A DNA stretch of 21,780 nt from Nemertoderma westbladi (Eukaryota > Xenacoelomorpha > Nemertodermatida > Nemertodermatidae). The stretch lies in the NCBI GenBank assembly GCA_032718475.1, contig JAUCBJ010002895.1:1-21780 (forward strand). The letters run 5' to 3'. The stretch's first letter is position 1, and the number at the start of each line of letters is the position of its first letter. Made by a program: the position numbers and the translations under genes. Below are positions 1-8,754 of this stretch, in pieces. Under the pieces are notes generated by a model. That model was not told where the DNA came from and did not search any database. It worked only from the letters and a program-made list of their open reading frames with translations.

Positions 1-326
1 CAAGCCGGTTGACAGACCTTGTGTGGTCACTAGTTAGATCACACCGGGTGACGTCATACTGCTAGGTGTAAGACCGGTCCCCCGGTGAGCAGGGATCAGA
101 CTATCTGATTACCTGGCTCTGCACACTTGCGGAGCTGTATCACCCTTACCCTGACTGCTGGATAGCAGACCTGCTCTGTTACCCTGATACTGCTTATGTG
201 TATGACCGTATTGCTACTGTAGCCATTTACCTATGTTATATGTAACATTATTACCCGGTATCAGTTATACGTTAATACACCAGTTACCTACGTGTCCGCG
301 ACACTTGTTCCTTTTACCCTCTGGCG
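1..326 (+). repeat. 5' LTR (partial, first ~14 bp missing)
   Basis: Position 1 aligns with 5910, and identity runs through CTGGCG at 321-326, where the two copies diverge. The only difference from the 3' copy is one missing C near 119 (CTGGCTCTGC here, CTGGCTCCTGC there). The LTR is short, about 341 bp if it starts at CGCCAG as inferred from the 3' copy. It should carry the promoter that drives the full-length RNA. A perfect TGACGTCA lies near its left end; I see no canonical TATA box. Confidence 0.92.
49..56. promoter_or_regulatory. CRE-like palindrome TGACGTCA in 5' LTR
   Basis: The eight bases are the full palindromic cAMP-response element bound by CREB/ATF bZIP proteins in animals. It sits in the left third of the LTR, where a U3 enhancer is expected. 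It is repeated at 5958-5965 in the 3' LTR. Binding is inferred from the motif only. Confidence 0.4.
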
Positions 327-343
327 TGGTGGCAACGTTTCGG
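327..343 (+). other. Candidate primer-binding site and start of leader
   Basis: TGGTGGCAACG begins directly after the LTR end CTGGCG. A minus-strand primer-binding site begins with TGG (the complement of tRNA CCA) next to the LTR, so position and first bases fit. I could not match the rest to a specific tRNA 3' end from memory. The leader continues to 567 and holds no convincing gene, only short overlapping frames. Confidence 0.55.
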
Positions 344-567
344 AGTTCGATTCTCACTCCTCAGCCTGTCAACAGCAAGTCAGAGTCGCTACACGTTCTC
401 TTCACCAGGCGACCCGGGGTCAGAGCTCCCTCTGTCGCCTTCCTGCTATCCAGTCAGCCATTACCAGATTACCGGTACCTACTGGCGATCCACCCACCAG
501 TTAGGCTACTACTTACCTAACCGGTACTGCGGACTCACGCAGTACCCAACCCGATCCACCATTCACC

Positions 568-3500
568 ATGGCGAATCAACACCTAAAGGCTCCACGCTTA
601 GTTAAACTCACTACTCAGGAATCCATCACGTCATTCGAGTCCTGGCGCCAGACGTTGATTTATAGTCTGTCCCTCGACCCAGAGTTCGCGCGGTTTACCG
701 CCGCTGGCGCAGTATGGGAGAAGGCTTCCCCTGCGAGTCCGACCCGGGGTCTCGTCGACGACGCCGCCGGTGTTCCGGACGCCCAACGACGTACCGCGCA
801 GCAACAACTCGTCTCCCTCGAGTTCATGCTGGGCCAAATCGCCAATTACGCGCAGGTTATCGCGCGTAACACCATCGTACTAAAATCTACATCTCTTTCA
901 TACGTCTGGCAAGCCCTCCAATTACATTACGGTTTTCAACGGACAGGCTCCCACTTCCTAGATCTCTCCACCATCCACCTCGAACACGAGGAACGCCATG
1001 AAGACCTTTTCCAACGTCTCGCAGCGTTCTTCGATGACAACCTCCTCTCACCCCTCGGGGGCATTACCCACCACGGCGAGCTCCCCGCCGCCGCCGAGGA
1101 GATATCCCCCACGGTGGAGAACTTCCTCGTGTTGACTTGGTTACGTCTCATCCACGAGGACTTAGCGGCGTTGGTTAAACAACGGTATGGCTGCGAACTT
1201 CGTTCCCGCACCTTGGCTTCCGTCAAGGCCGAGATCAGCCAGGCTATGCCGTCCCTCTTGGAGGAGCTCCGCGTGTCAGCCGACGTGCGCACGTTCCGCT
1301 CCCAGATGACGGAGGTCGCCCCGCGCCACCCGAACCGTGCGCGCCAGCTGGACCGCCGTAGTTTACAACACCGCACACGACCTGCCCGGATTTGCCCCCT
1401 GTGCAAGCAGGCGCAACGCAAGGAGTTCGACCACTTCCTCAGTACCTGCCCGTTCCTCCCCGATCAGGATAAACAGTTCCTCGTCCGGACTCGCGCCGTC
1501 GATATCGCCGATTCCGCCAGTTCCAATGACGAGTTCGAGCCCCCCGATGATTCCCCAATGAGTTACAACCAACCACCAGCAGCCCACCGAGTCGCTGTGA
1601 TGCGTTCCCCCGTCTTAGAAGCCGATTATCAGTCCCGTCCACTTCGATTGCTACTCGACAGTGGCGCAGAATCCGATCTCATCCGGGAGGCGTTCGCCCG
1701 CCAGCTGGGCGTCCATATCTCACCGAGTAGTTGCCAGGTTCCCGAACAGGCCGATGGACAGTCTAAGATGAAGGTTACCGGCGAAACGCGTTTTGTCGTC
1801 CACCGTGGCTCGACCCCCTTCGAGTTTAACGGTCTCGTCGTCCCGGAGCTCGGATGTCCCATCATTTGTGGAATGCCGTTCCTATACCGCAATGATATAA
1901 CGCTACGTCCCGCCCATATGACAATTACCCTGCCGGACGGCACCACAATACCCTTCGGAGGCCAGCACTCAACCTCCACGCGCCCGCGAAGACCCGAGTC
2001 CACACTGATACGCGCAGCTACCCGGTCCGTCGTAGTCTGGCCAGACGCGGATCTCACTCTACCGGTAGCGAGTTCCGTGCCCCTCTTACTGGCACCCCAC
2101 CATCCAACTACGTCTCCGAATGAGCCCTGGTTCCAACCGTTCCTTGCCGACGTGCGCGACGGTTCCGTCGCCATCCGCAACGCCACCCAGATCCCCATCA
2201 GGGTCAAACGGAACTCTCACGTTTGCTTGGCAACACCCATCCAACCAGCGGCAATACCGACCGCTGCCGTTGACACAATCCCACTGCCTACATCGCGCTC
2301 TATCCGTCGCCCCAACCCCCGTTCCGTCGACGGCGTACGCTTAGACCCCGACAACATCCTCACCAGCGCTGAACGCCGACAGTTTTCCGACGTCCTCGCC
2401 GCGCACTCCACGGTATTCGAAGCCGAGTACCCCGGATACAACGGCGCCGCGGGCCCCTACGAAGCCGTTGTCAACATGGGACCAACTCTACCCCCTCAAC
2501 AGAAAGGACGCGTACCCCAATACGGCCGCAACCGCCTCGTCGAGTTGCAGGACCGGTTCGACGAACTCGAACAACGCGGTGTCTTCGCTACACCCGAACA
2601 CGCAGGGGTACATGTGGAGTACCTCAGTCCCTCCTTCCTCGTAGCCAAACCCAACGGAGGAACTCGCCTCGTTACAGCCTTTAACGAGATTGCCCGGTAT
2701 GCTAAACCCCAGCCATCACTCCTCCCTAGTGTCGAGTCTACCCTGCGCGAAATCGGCTCCTATAAGTTCCTCATCAAAACCGATTTAACGAGTGCGTTCT
2801 ACCAGATCCCCATTAGTCGCAACTCCATGAAGTTCTGCGGCGTTGTTACACCGTTCCGCGGCGTACGAGTCTATACCCGCTGCGCCATGGGTATGCCCGG
2901 ATCCGAGACCGCATTGGAAGAACTGATGTGCCGTGTCCTTGGGGAACATATCAAGCAGGGCACCGTCAGTAAACTCGCAGATGATTTGTATTGTGGCGGC
3001 AACACGATATCCGAATTAGCTGCAAATTTTAATGCGCTACTCACAGCCCTCGCACGCTCTTCCTTACGTTTATCCCCCAAGAAGACCGTCATTTGCCCGC
3101 ATTCCACTACCATTCTTGGCTGGCAATGGACTGCTGGCTCCCTTACCGCGTCGTCTCATGTCGTTTCAGCCCTCGCAACCTGCGATAAACCTGACACTGT
3201 CCGGTCCCTCCGTTCCTTCCTGGGATCGTATAAAGTCCTCGCGCGCGTTCTCCCCCATTGCGCAGCACTTCTTTGCGACCTCGACGAACTCGCAGTTGGC
3301 GCTTCCGCCGATATCGTTCAGTGGACGGATCCTTCGACTTGTGCATTCCGGCGCGCTCAGGCCGCCTTGAAAACATGCCGTACTGTGGTTCTCCCACGGC
3401 CCTCCGACGAGCTGTTCATCGTCACCGACGCCGCCTCCAGCGTCGATGGACTCGGCGCTGTCTTATATATCCGCCGCGAGTCGAAACTCCTCGTCGCCGG

Positions 3501-5433
3501 GTTCTACTCCTCGAAGTTGCGAACCCATCAACGTACGTGGCTTCCTTGCGAATTGGAAGCACTCGCCATTGCCGCAGCTGTTCATCACTTCGCTCCCTAT
3601 ATCACTCACGCTACTACCCGCACGTCCGTTGTCACGGATAGTAAACCCTGCGTCCAGGCGTTCGCTAAACTTACTCGTGGGGCTTACTCCAACAGTCCGA
3701 GACTCACTACCTTCCTCGCCACGGTGAGCCAGTTCTCCCTCCTCGTGGTCCATATCCAGGGTTCGCGCAACCTACCAGCCGACTTCCAAAGTCGCAGTAT
3801 TCCCGAGTGTGTTAATCCACAGTGCCAGGTCTGCGACTTCGTTAATCAGCTCGCCGACGAACCCATCATCCGTACGGCGGGTCTCACCAAAGACCCCCCC
3901 CCCCCCCCTCCAGCGCGTCCCTTGTACGCCACCCGTAGTACCTGGCTCGTCACCCAGCAGGAATGCGCATCTATCCGTCGCGCCAAAGCGCACCTCGCAC
4001 AGGGCACGCGTCCATCCAAGAAGGAAACGACCATCCGCGACGTTAAGCGGTACATCGGCTGCGCGTCCGTCGCCATGGACGGACTCCTCGTTGTTCCTCG
4101 ACACACCGCGTTCTCGACTCCACGGGAAATGATCGTTGTCCCTCGCCATGCGCTCCCTGGTCTCCTTACGTCACTGCACCTCGAGTTGCAGCACCCGTCG
4201 CGTACCCAGCTGCGCGTTACGTTTCTGCGGTACTTCTACGCCCTCGACATGGAAGAAGCCATCACATCCATCCACTCGCAGTGCGCCCAATGCGCCGCGC
4301 TGCGTTCCGCCCCACGGCGATCCATCGAGCAGTCGTCCGGTGACCCTCCGGCCGCCATCGGAATCGCATTCGCTGCCGATGTCATCCGTCGCCATCGACA
4401 GTTCACCCTCATCCTCCGCGAAACCGCCTCGTCGTACTCCGCTGCCATGTTCCTCTCTGATGAGCAACACACAACGTTGCGGGATGGCCTCCTCACGTTG
4501 TGCGTCGGTATGTGCCCCCTTAGCGGCCCCCACGCAGTCATTCGTACCGATCCCGCACCCGGATTCCGTGCGTTAGTCGGCGACAAAGTTTTATCTGCCC
4601 ACCATATCCGTATTGAGTTGGGACGCGCCAAAAACAAAGACAAAAATCCGGTCGCGGAACACGCCGTCCGCGAATTAGAAGATGAACTCCTTAAACTCCA
4701 TCCGTCCGGGGGACCCTACTCCGCTGTGTCTCTCGCCCTTGCCATCGCCTGGTTAAATGCGCGTATCCGGTCGAGCGGCGTATCCGCCCGAGAAATCCTG
4801 CTCCAACGCGATCAGTTTACTGGCGCTCAACTCCCCCTCATTGACTCTGAGCTTATCGACCAGCAACATCGCCGTCGTTTGGCCAATCATCCCCATAGTG
4901 CACAGTCCAAAAATCCGCATCCCAGTCGCTCCGCTAGAGATACTCCGTTAGAAGTAGGAGATATCGTCTACCTCCACGCCGATTCGCCGCAACTACAGGG
5001 CCGACCCCGGTACATTGTAGCGACAACGGACCAATCCTGGGTAAGTGTCCGGAAGTTCGTCGGTCGCCAACTGCGTTCGCAGGCATATCGGGTTCCGCGG
5101 TCCGAATGTTACCGCGTACCCTACCGCGATACCTCGGTACCTGCAGTCGACGAACCCTCGTCCAACGACGATGACGAGGGGTCTGCGGGTCTACCTCCCC
5201 CGCGACCAGCCGACACCGAACCGCCGGGTGAGCGACATTACCAGGCCTCTCCTCTGGTACCTTCTGTGCGTCCAACTACACCCCCTCCGGCACCAGCGCG
5301 CGCCCCGTCACCCTCTTCTTCCCTAGACGAGGTGTTCCTCGGGTTCGACGATGTGGACAACGTTCCTCCACACACCCGGCGTCCTCAGCGTCATACGCGC
5401 CCACCAGACTACTATGGGTTTCCCCTACCATGA
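568..5433 (+). CDS. Gag-Pol polyprotein: gag, zinc knuckle, aspartic protease, RT, RNase H, integrase (1621 aa)
   Basis: One uninterrupted frame starting at CACCATGG, an excellent Kozak context. The N-terminal ~270 residues are gag-like. A Zn knuckle of form CX2CX9HX4C spans C276-C294. The retropepsin motif LLLDSGAE has catalytic D364. RT contains TDLTSAFYQIP (D739) and LADDLYCGG (D805, D806), so the box is ADD rather than the usual YxDD. RNase H shows VTDAAS (D954), E997, VTDSKP (D1024) and D1072. Integrase has an HHCC finger (H1204, H1209, C1239, C1242) and a DD35E core (D1271, D1328, E1364), followed by an SH3-like segment near 1462-1520 and an acidic/proline-rich tail. Gag and Pol lie in one frame with no stop or frameshift between them, so stoichiometry must come from proteolysis or another mechanism. 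A run of 15 C (3894-3908) encodes a proline stretch between RNase H and integrase. No env-like domain is present. Confidence 0.95.
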   Translation: MANQHLKAPRLVKLTTQESITSFESWRQTLIYSLSLDPEFARFTAAGAVWEKASPASPTRGLVDDAAGVPDAQRRTAQQQLVSLEFMLGQIANYAQVIARNTIVLKSTSLSYVWQALQLHYGFQRTGSHFLDLSTIHLEHEERHEDLFQRLAAFFDDNLLSPLGGITHHGELPAAAEEISPTVENFLVLTWLRLIHEDLAALVKQRYGCELRSRTLASVKAEISQAMPSLLEELRVSADVRTFRSQMTEVAPRHPNRARQLDRRSLQHRTRPARICPLCKQAQRKEFDHFLSTCPFLPDQDKQFLVRTRAVDIADSASSNDEFEPPDDSPMSYNQPPAAHRVAVMRSPVLEADYQSRPLRLLLDSGAESDLIREAFARQLGVHISPSSCQVPEQADGQSKMKVTGETRFVVHRGSTPFEFNGLVVPELGCPIICGMPFLYRNDITLRPAHMTITLPDGTTIPFGGQHSTSTRPRRPESTLIRAATRSVVVWPDADLTLPVASSVPLLLAPHHPTTSPNEPWFQPFLADVRDGSVAIRNATQIPIRVKRNSHVCLATPIQPAAIPTAAVDTIPLPTSRSIRRPNPRSVDGVRLDPDNILTSAERRQFSDVLAAHSTVFEAEYPGYNGAAGPYEAVVNMGPTLPPQQKGRVPQYGRNRLVELQDRFDELEQRGVFATPEHAGVHVEYLSPSFLVAKPNGGTRLVTAFNEIARYAKPQPSLLPSVESTLREIGSYKFLIKTDLTSAFYQIPISRNSMKFCGVVTPFRGVRVYTRCAMGMPGSETALEELMCRVLGEHIKQGTVSKLADDLYCGGNTISELAANFNALLTALARSSLRLSPKKTVICPHSTTILGWQWTAGSLTASSHVVSALATCDKPDTVRSLRSFLGSYKVLARVLPHCAALLCDLDELAVGASADIVQWTDPSTCAFRRAQAALKTCRTVVLPRPSDELFIVTDAASSVDGLGAVLYIRRESKLLVAGFYSSKLRTHQRTWLPCELEALAIAAAVHHFAPYITHATTRTSVVTDSKPCVQAFAKLTRGAYSNSPRLTTFLATVSQFSLLVVHIQGSRNLPADFQSRSIPECVNPQCQVCDFVNQLADEPIIRTAGLTKDPPPPPPARPLYATRSTWLVTQQECASIRRAKAHLAQGTRPSKKETTIRDVKRYIGCASVAMDGLLVVPRHTAFSTPREMIVVPRHALPGLLTSLHLELQHPSRTQLRVTFLRYFYALDMEEAITSIHSQCAQCAALRSAPRRSIEQSSGDPPAAIGIAFAADVIRRHRQFTLILRETASSYSAAMFLSDEQHTTLRDGLLTLCVGMCPLSGPHAVIRTDPAPGFRALVGDKVLSAHHIRIELGRAKNKDKNPVAEHAVRELEDELLKLHPSGGPYSAVSLALAIAWLNARIRSSGVSAREILLQRDQFTGAQLPLIDSELIDQQHRRRLANHPHSAQSKNPHPSRSARDTPLEVGDIVYLHADSPQLQGRPRYIVATTDQSWVSVRKFVGRQLRSQAYRVPRSECYRVPYRDTSVPAVDEPSSNDDDEGSAGLPPPRPADTEPPGERHYQASPLVPSVRPTTPPPAPARAPSPSSSLDEVFLGFDDVDNVPPHTRRPQRHTRPPDYYGFPLP

Positions 5434-5872
5434 TTACACCACAATACTAAAGTTTTCCTATGTGTTTATGGTACCCCGTGCGTTACAGCGGCCATTACTA
5501 TTGGTCCTTAGTTTGTTTGCATTATTTGCATCCCTTTAGTATAGTCCTTGTTTTGCCAGTCTGTTACAATCCGCTTTAAACTCGTCGTAGTATTTGAGAA
5601 ACTGACTGACCTTGTCCGTACGAAACTGAAAATAATTTAGTTAGACGTCTTCATGCGTTGTTCATTCTATTTGTAGTATTATTAGTAGGAAAGCCGATCG
5701 GTGGTTAAATGTCCTTATTTAATTGTGCATACAGTTGTAGTATAAAACGTACCATACCTATTCGCGAGAAACTGAAAGTAAGTTAGGTAGGCCTTATCAT
5801 TAGTCAATGCCGGCACCCTTTTTATATTTGCAATTCATAAAAGGGCAGAACTATCTATCGAAAGGTAAAGTA
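5434..5872 (+). other. 3' untranslated part of the retrotransposon with a diverged internal duplication
   Basis: About 440 bp without a convincing frame. Two related blocks of about 70 bp begin at 5584 (GTCGTAGTAT) and 5732 (GTTGTAGTAT). Both later carry a GAAACTGAAA-rTAA-TTAG-like segment (5621-5645 and 5767-5791) and end near CTTCAT or TTATCAT. This looks like an old tandem duplication or a paired cis-element in the 3' untranslated RNA. Confidence 0.45.
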
Positions 5873-5892
5873 GAAAGAAAGAAAAAAAGGGA
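5873..5892 (+). other. Polypurine tract (plus-strand primer)
   Basis: Twenty consecutive purines (GAAAGAAAG then A-rich then GGGA) lie three bases before the inferred start of the 3' LTR at 5896. This is where the RNase-H-resistant primer for plus-strand DNA synthesis must lie. Confidence 0.8.
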
Positions 5893-5895
5893 TCA

Positions 5896-6236
5896 CGCCA
5901 GCCAACCGTCAAGCCGGTTGACAGACCTTGTGTGGTCACTAGTTAGATCACACCGGGTGACGTCATACTGCTAGGTGTAAGACCGGTCCCCCGGTGAGCA
6001 GGGATCAGACTATCTGATTACCTGGCTCCTGCACACTTGCGGAGCTGTATCACCCTTACCCTGACTGCTGGATAGCAGACCTGCTCTGTTACCCTGATAC
6101 TGCTTATGTGTATGACCGTATTGCTACTGTAGCCATTTACCTATGTTATATGTAACATTATTACCCGGTATCAGTTATACGTTAATACACCAGTTACCTA
6201 CGTGTCCGCGACACTTGTTCCTTTTACCCTCTGGCG
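5896..6236 (+). repeat. 3' LTR (full length)
   Basis: The stretch 5910-6236 matches 1-326 with a single inserted C. The left end is placed at CGCCAG (5896-5901) because it follows the polypurine tract and is the exact inverted complement of the right end CTGGCG (6231-6236). A left end a few bases further left (ATCACGCC) cannot be excluded without the left genomic flank. TGACGTCA recurs at 5958-5965. Host DNA begins at 6237. Confidence 0.9.
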
Positions 6237-6560
6237 CTGGTAATACGTACTGGAAGGCCTACAGCTGTAAAGTATTTGCTAGTAAAATACAGTTTTAATT
6301 TCTCTCTAATAAAATGAAATAGAAACCAATAAAAACAGTTGATTTTATGAACCAAGTTTTAAATGCGTTTTTCTCCGAATATATTTTTTGGCAACAGGAA
6401 GGTCCCTTTTCTCGCAATCACCTCCACTCAATAGTCTATGAATAATGTTAATCCAAATTTATAGATCATCCTCGACTGACTGATAATGTAGGTATTAGCT
6501 CTATCTTATGTAACTATCCTAAATATCTATAATACATAAAAATCAAATATTTATTTACAG
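6237..6560. other. Host DNA right of the LTR, no gene seen
   Basis: AT-rich sequence without a long frame or recognisable element. It ends in a polypyrimidine/AG acceptor-like sequence (TTTATTTACAG, 6550-6560). It would be intron if the candidate exon at 6561 is real, in which case the retrotransposon sits in or next to an intron. Confidence 0.4.
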
Positions 6561-6678
6561 AAGACAATATCGCTGGAGTTACAGTAATTCTAGAATCCAA
6601 TGATTATGATACATCGATTACACCGGATGGGAGGGACCAACACAATTTCAATGATATCTTGTTATCATCGTTAGCAAC
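6561..6678 (+). CDS. Possible internal exon of an unidentified gene (partial)
   Basis: The segment follows an acceptor-like TTTATTTACAG and is open in one frame from 6563, giving 38 polar codons (starting DNIAGVTVILESND and rich in D/N/S/T). A GT at 6679 (AAC|GTGTAC, a weak donor) would leave two bases of a codon. The exon starting at 7468 needs exactly two bases from upstream, so phases match and the junction codon would be ACA (Thr). Composition resembles the acidic, polar downstream exon. The donor is poor and no homology is recognised, so this remains a guess. Confidence 0.25.
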
Positions 6679-7162
6679 GTGTACTGCATTACGGTTAGCA
6701 ATGATCTCGGTATCGCTATTTAGGCGATGATTTTGCTGGAGGAACAGAGTAATTACTAACTGAAACTTGTATGGCATTCCCAAATGTTATTGGGATACCC
6801 TTAATATTTTGAGGACCTTCACTTTTCATATTTTTCACTCTTCACTATCTGCACTCATCCACTCCGCTCTGACATCGTCCGAACTGATTCAGATAGTGGC
6901 ATGCCGCTTTTAGGAATTCATCTTATGCAATTTATTTATAAAACACTGAAGTTATTCGCTTATAAATTATTAATAATCAATTAATTTATCGATGGTATAA
7001 TATTTAGTTTAGAAAAGAATGCAAAAGAAACTCCAGTGTTTTTTAAATAGATCGCATAAAATCGTGCTAACTGATCAACAAGTCCATGAACAGTAAGATT
7101 CTCTGAGACAATAGCGGATGGTGCTTCAGCTATGTACGGTTAGTTGACAAAGAAGGAGCTAA

Positions 7163-7275
7163 CCCAACTCACTCCATCTCTCTCCAGGGGAAAATCGACA
7201 CAAAGAAACTATAACCTGTTCTATTGTCTTTCGTTTTTTGTTTTGGTTAGGATAACGTATAACAGTAATCCGTCG
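7163..7275 (+). mobile_element. Fragment of the inverted-repeat element family seen at 16635-17231
   Basis: CTCTCCAGGGGAAAAT, then ATAACCTGTTCTATTGT, then TTTTGTTTTGGTTAGGATAACG match the right arm at 17024-17130 in the same order and orientation, with a ~20-bp internal deletion and scattered substitutions. No terminal G/C run is present, so this is a truncated, older copy. If the neighbouring exon pair is real, it lies in their intron. Confidence 0.6.
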
Positions 7276-7467
7276 AACCTTTTTCGTACTTGACAATTAA
7301 GTAAATTCTCACCTTTCTGGCAAGACTAGAAACTTTATTCCGCAATATTGTGATTTATTATTTTACAATTAATTATTAATATCTTACTTCGCGGGACAGA
7401 TACCAGAAAATAACGTTTCCCCATTCAGAGTATTCCAAACCAAATTTATTTAATTTTATTATTGCAG

Positions 7468-8011
7468 ATCTCAACAAAACGTACCTTCATTAAAATCAAT
7501 ATTTGTTCGTCCCTTAACATTTATGAATGTTGAACGTGATAATAAAATGATTATTGAAAATGGAACCATTCAGGCTTCATCAGTCGGAAAGTTATTGATA
7601 GGGAGTGGATATGGGCTGGAAGGTCGGGATAGTGGGAACCTGGATACCGATGACTTAGATCAGGGAGATCTTGGAGGAGATAATCCGGAAAAACCGTCGG
7701 ACCAAAAAAGCTTCGGTATCACAGAGGAACAGAAGCGCTATACAATACAGGGGTACTCCGGTTCTTCGTCTAAAACATTTAACATATCGGAATCCAAGTT
7801 CCGTTCCTCCGATTCCGGTAGAGAACTTGACAGGTGTATACAGGTTGATAGCGAACCGTTGATAGATCTGGGTAGATTGATGAATTTGGTTGAGTACAGC
7901 TCGCAGCGATACGAGATAGAAGGGGCACAATCGACAGCGGCTCCATTGGAGAAGAATAGTTCCACGGATGTTACAGAGGATGGGAGCTCCAATGAAAATG
8001 GAGGGAATTAA
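7468..8011 (+). CDS. Probable terminal exon of an unidentified gene (acidic, polar C-terminus)
   Basis: A good acceptor (TTTTATTATTGCAG, ending at 7467) is followed by a frame open from the splice site (SQQNVPSLKSIFVRPLTF...) through an ATG at 7523 to TAA at 8009-8011, about 180 codons. The 162-residue ATG frame may therefore be just the exon's tail rather than a gene of its own. The protein is acidic, rich in S/G/D/E/N and has no signal peptide, membrane segment or cysteine pattern. It could be a cytoplasmic tail or a disordered C-terminus. Codon use is richer in G/C than the surrounding intron-like DNA, which favours a real exon. I do not recognise the family. An ATTAAA at 8192-8197 is a possible polyadenylation signal but lies in a MITE-like repeat. 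Confidence 0.5.
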
Positions 8012-8115
8012 TTGAGAAACGATTCCGAAACATACAGTTGTTACCGCCGTTACAGTATGTCCTTGGGGACTTACTTATCCAAGGGGCTCAAGATACCATA
8101 TATAAAGAACAAATA

Positions 8116-8307
8116 GGTATTTACTCGAATAAGCGCCCCCTCGAATAATTAAGGCCATGTATCAATGCAAGGTTTGTTAGTGTAATGCTATATTAAAGTT
8201 TTATTACAGATATTAAATTTTGAATTATACCCCCCCCCCCCCCCCCCCCCCCCCAAATTGGGAAATTTATAAACTTAACGCCCGGCCTCTTATTCTGTAA
8301 GATACGG
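8116..8307. mobile_element. Candidate small MITE with C25 tract
   Basis: The left end GGTATTTACTCGAATAAG and the right end CTTATTCTGTAAGATACGG are imperfect inverted repeats of each other, about 192 bp apart. The interior holds a run of 25 C at 8230-8254 and no coding capacity. I could not settle a target-site duplication. If real, it inserted just 3' of the gene ending at 8011 and may supply its polyadenylation signal. Confidence 0.35.
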
Positions 8308-8754
8308 GGGTAATAATATTATATATGAGGCTTCGCAAGTAAAGAACTTGATTTTACTACATCAGTTTGAATCATACCAATCGCTTCTAATTAATCAATT
8401 TATAATCTTATATTAATATTTTAATCATAGTGACATATTTTTATGTATTAGTATTTTTGTGACTCTGTGTAGGTAAATTAATTAACAATAATTGAGGAAA
8501 ATCAGCTACATATCTTTGGCGTTTGTTTTGGAAATAGTTGGTGAATATTGTAAGTATAACTTACAGTTTTAATAAAGTTAGAATGTATTATGGCTATTTA
8601 ACAAATAATTATTATAGTTCGTTATTGTTATATTTATTAACTTAGTTGGTGCTTTTATATAATTATTATTATAAAATAGTAAAGCCAATAAATAAAATAT
8701 AAATAAAATAGTAAGGCACTTGAGTAAGGCCTAATTAATTAATTGTTACATTAT
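8308..8754. other. AT-rich stretch, no gene seen
   Basis: Dominated by A/T with many short TTAATTAA and AATAAA-like words. There is no frame of note and no repeat pattern strong enough to name. Confidence 0.5.

Larger units (their letters stand above)
1..6236 (+). mobile_element. Young, apparently intact LTR retrotransposon (Ty3/Gypsy-like), 5' end clipped by window edge
   Basis: Direct repeats at 1-326 and 5910-6236 bracket a single gag-pol frame, with a primer-binding-site-like sequence just after the first repeat and a polypurine tract just before the second. This is a textbook LTR element layout. The order protease, RT, RNase H, integrase, the absence of a BEL-type C-terminal domain and the lack of an env-like frame point to a Ty3/Gypsy-like (Metaviridae) element; the exact clade is not determined. 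The coding part is clearly more GC-rich than the AT-rich host DNA that follows position 6236. The target-site duplication cannot be tested, because the left flank lies outside the window. Confidence 0.93.

Noticed and set aside
233-520. 95-codon frame in the retrotransposon leader
   Set aside because: It spans the LTR/primer-site junction and has no gag- or env-like features, so it is probably a chance frame.
936-4643. Several minus-strand and off-frame plus frames of 100-190 codons across the retrotransposon
   Set aside because: All are shadows of the GC-rich gag-pol frame, without domains or start signals of their own.
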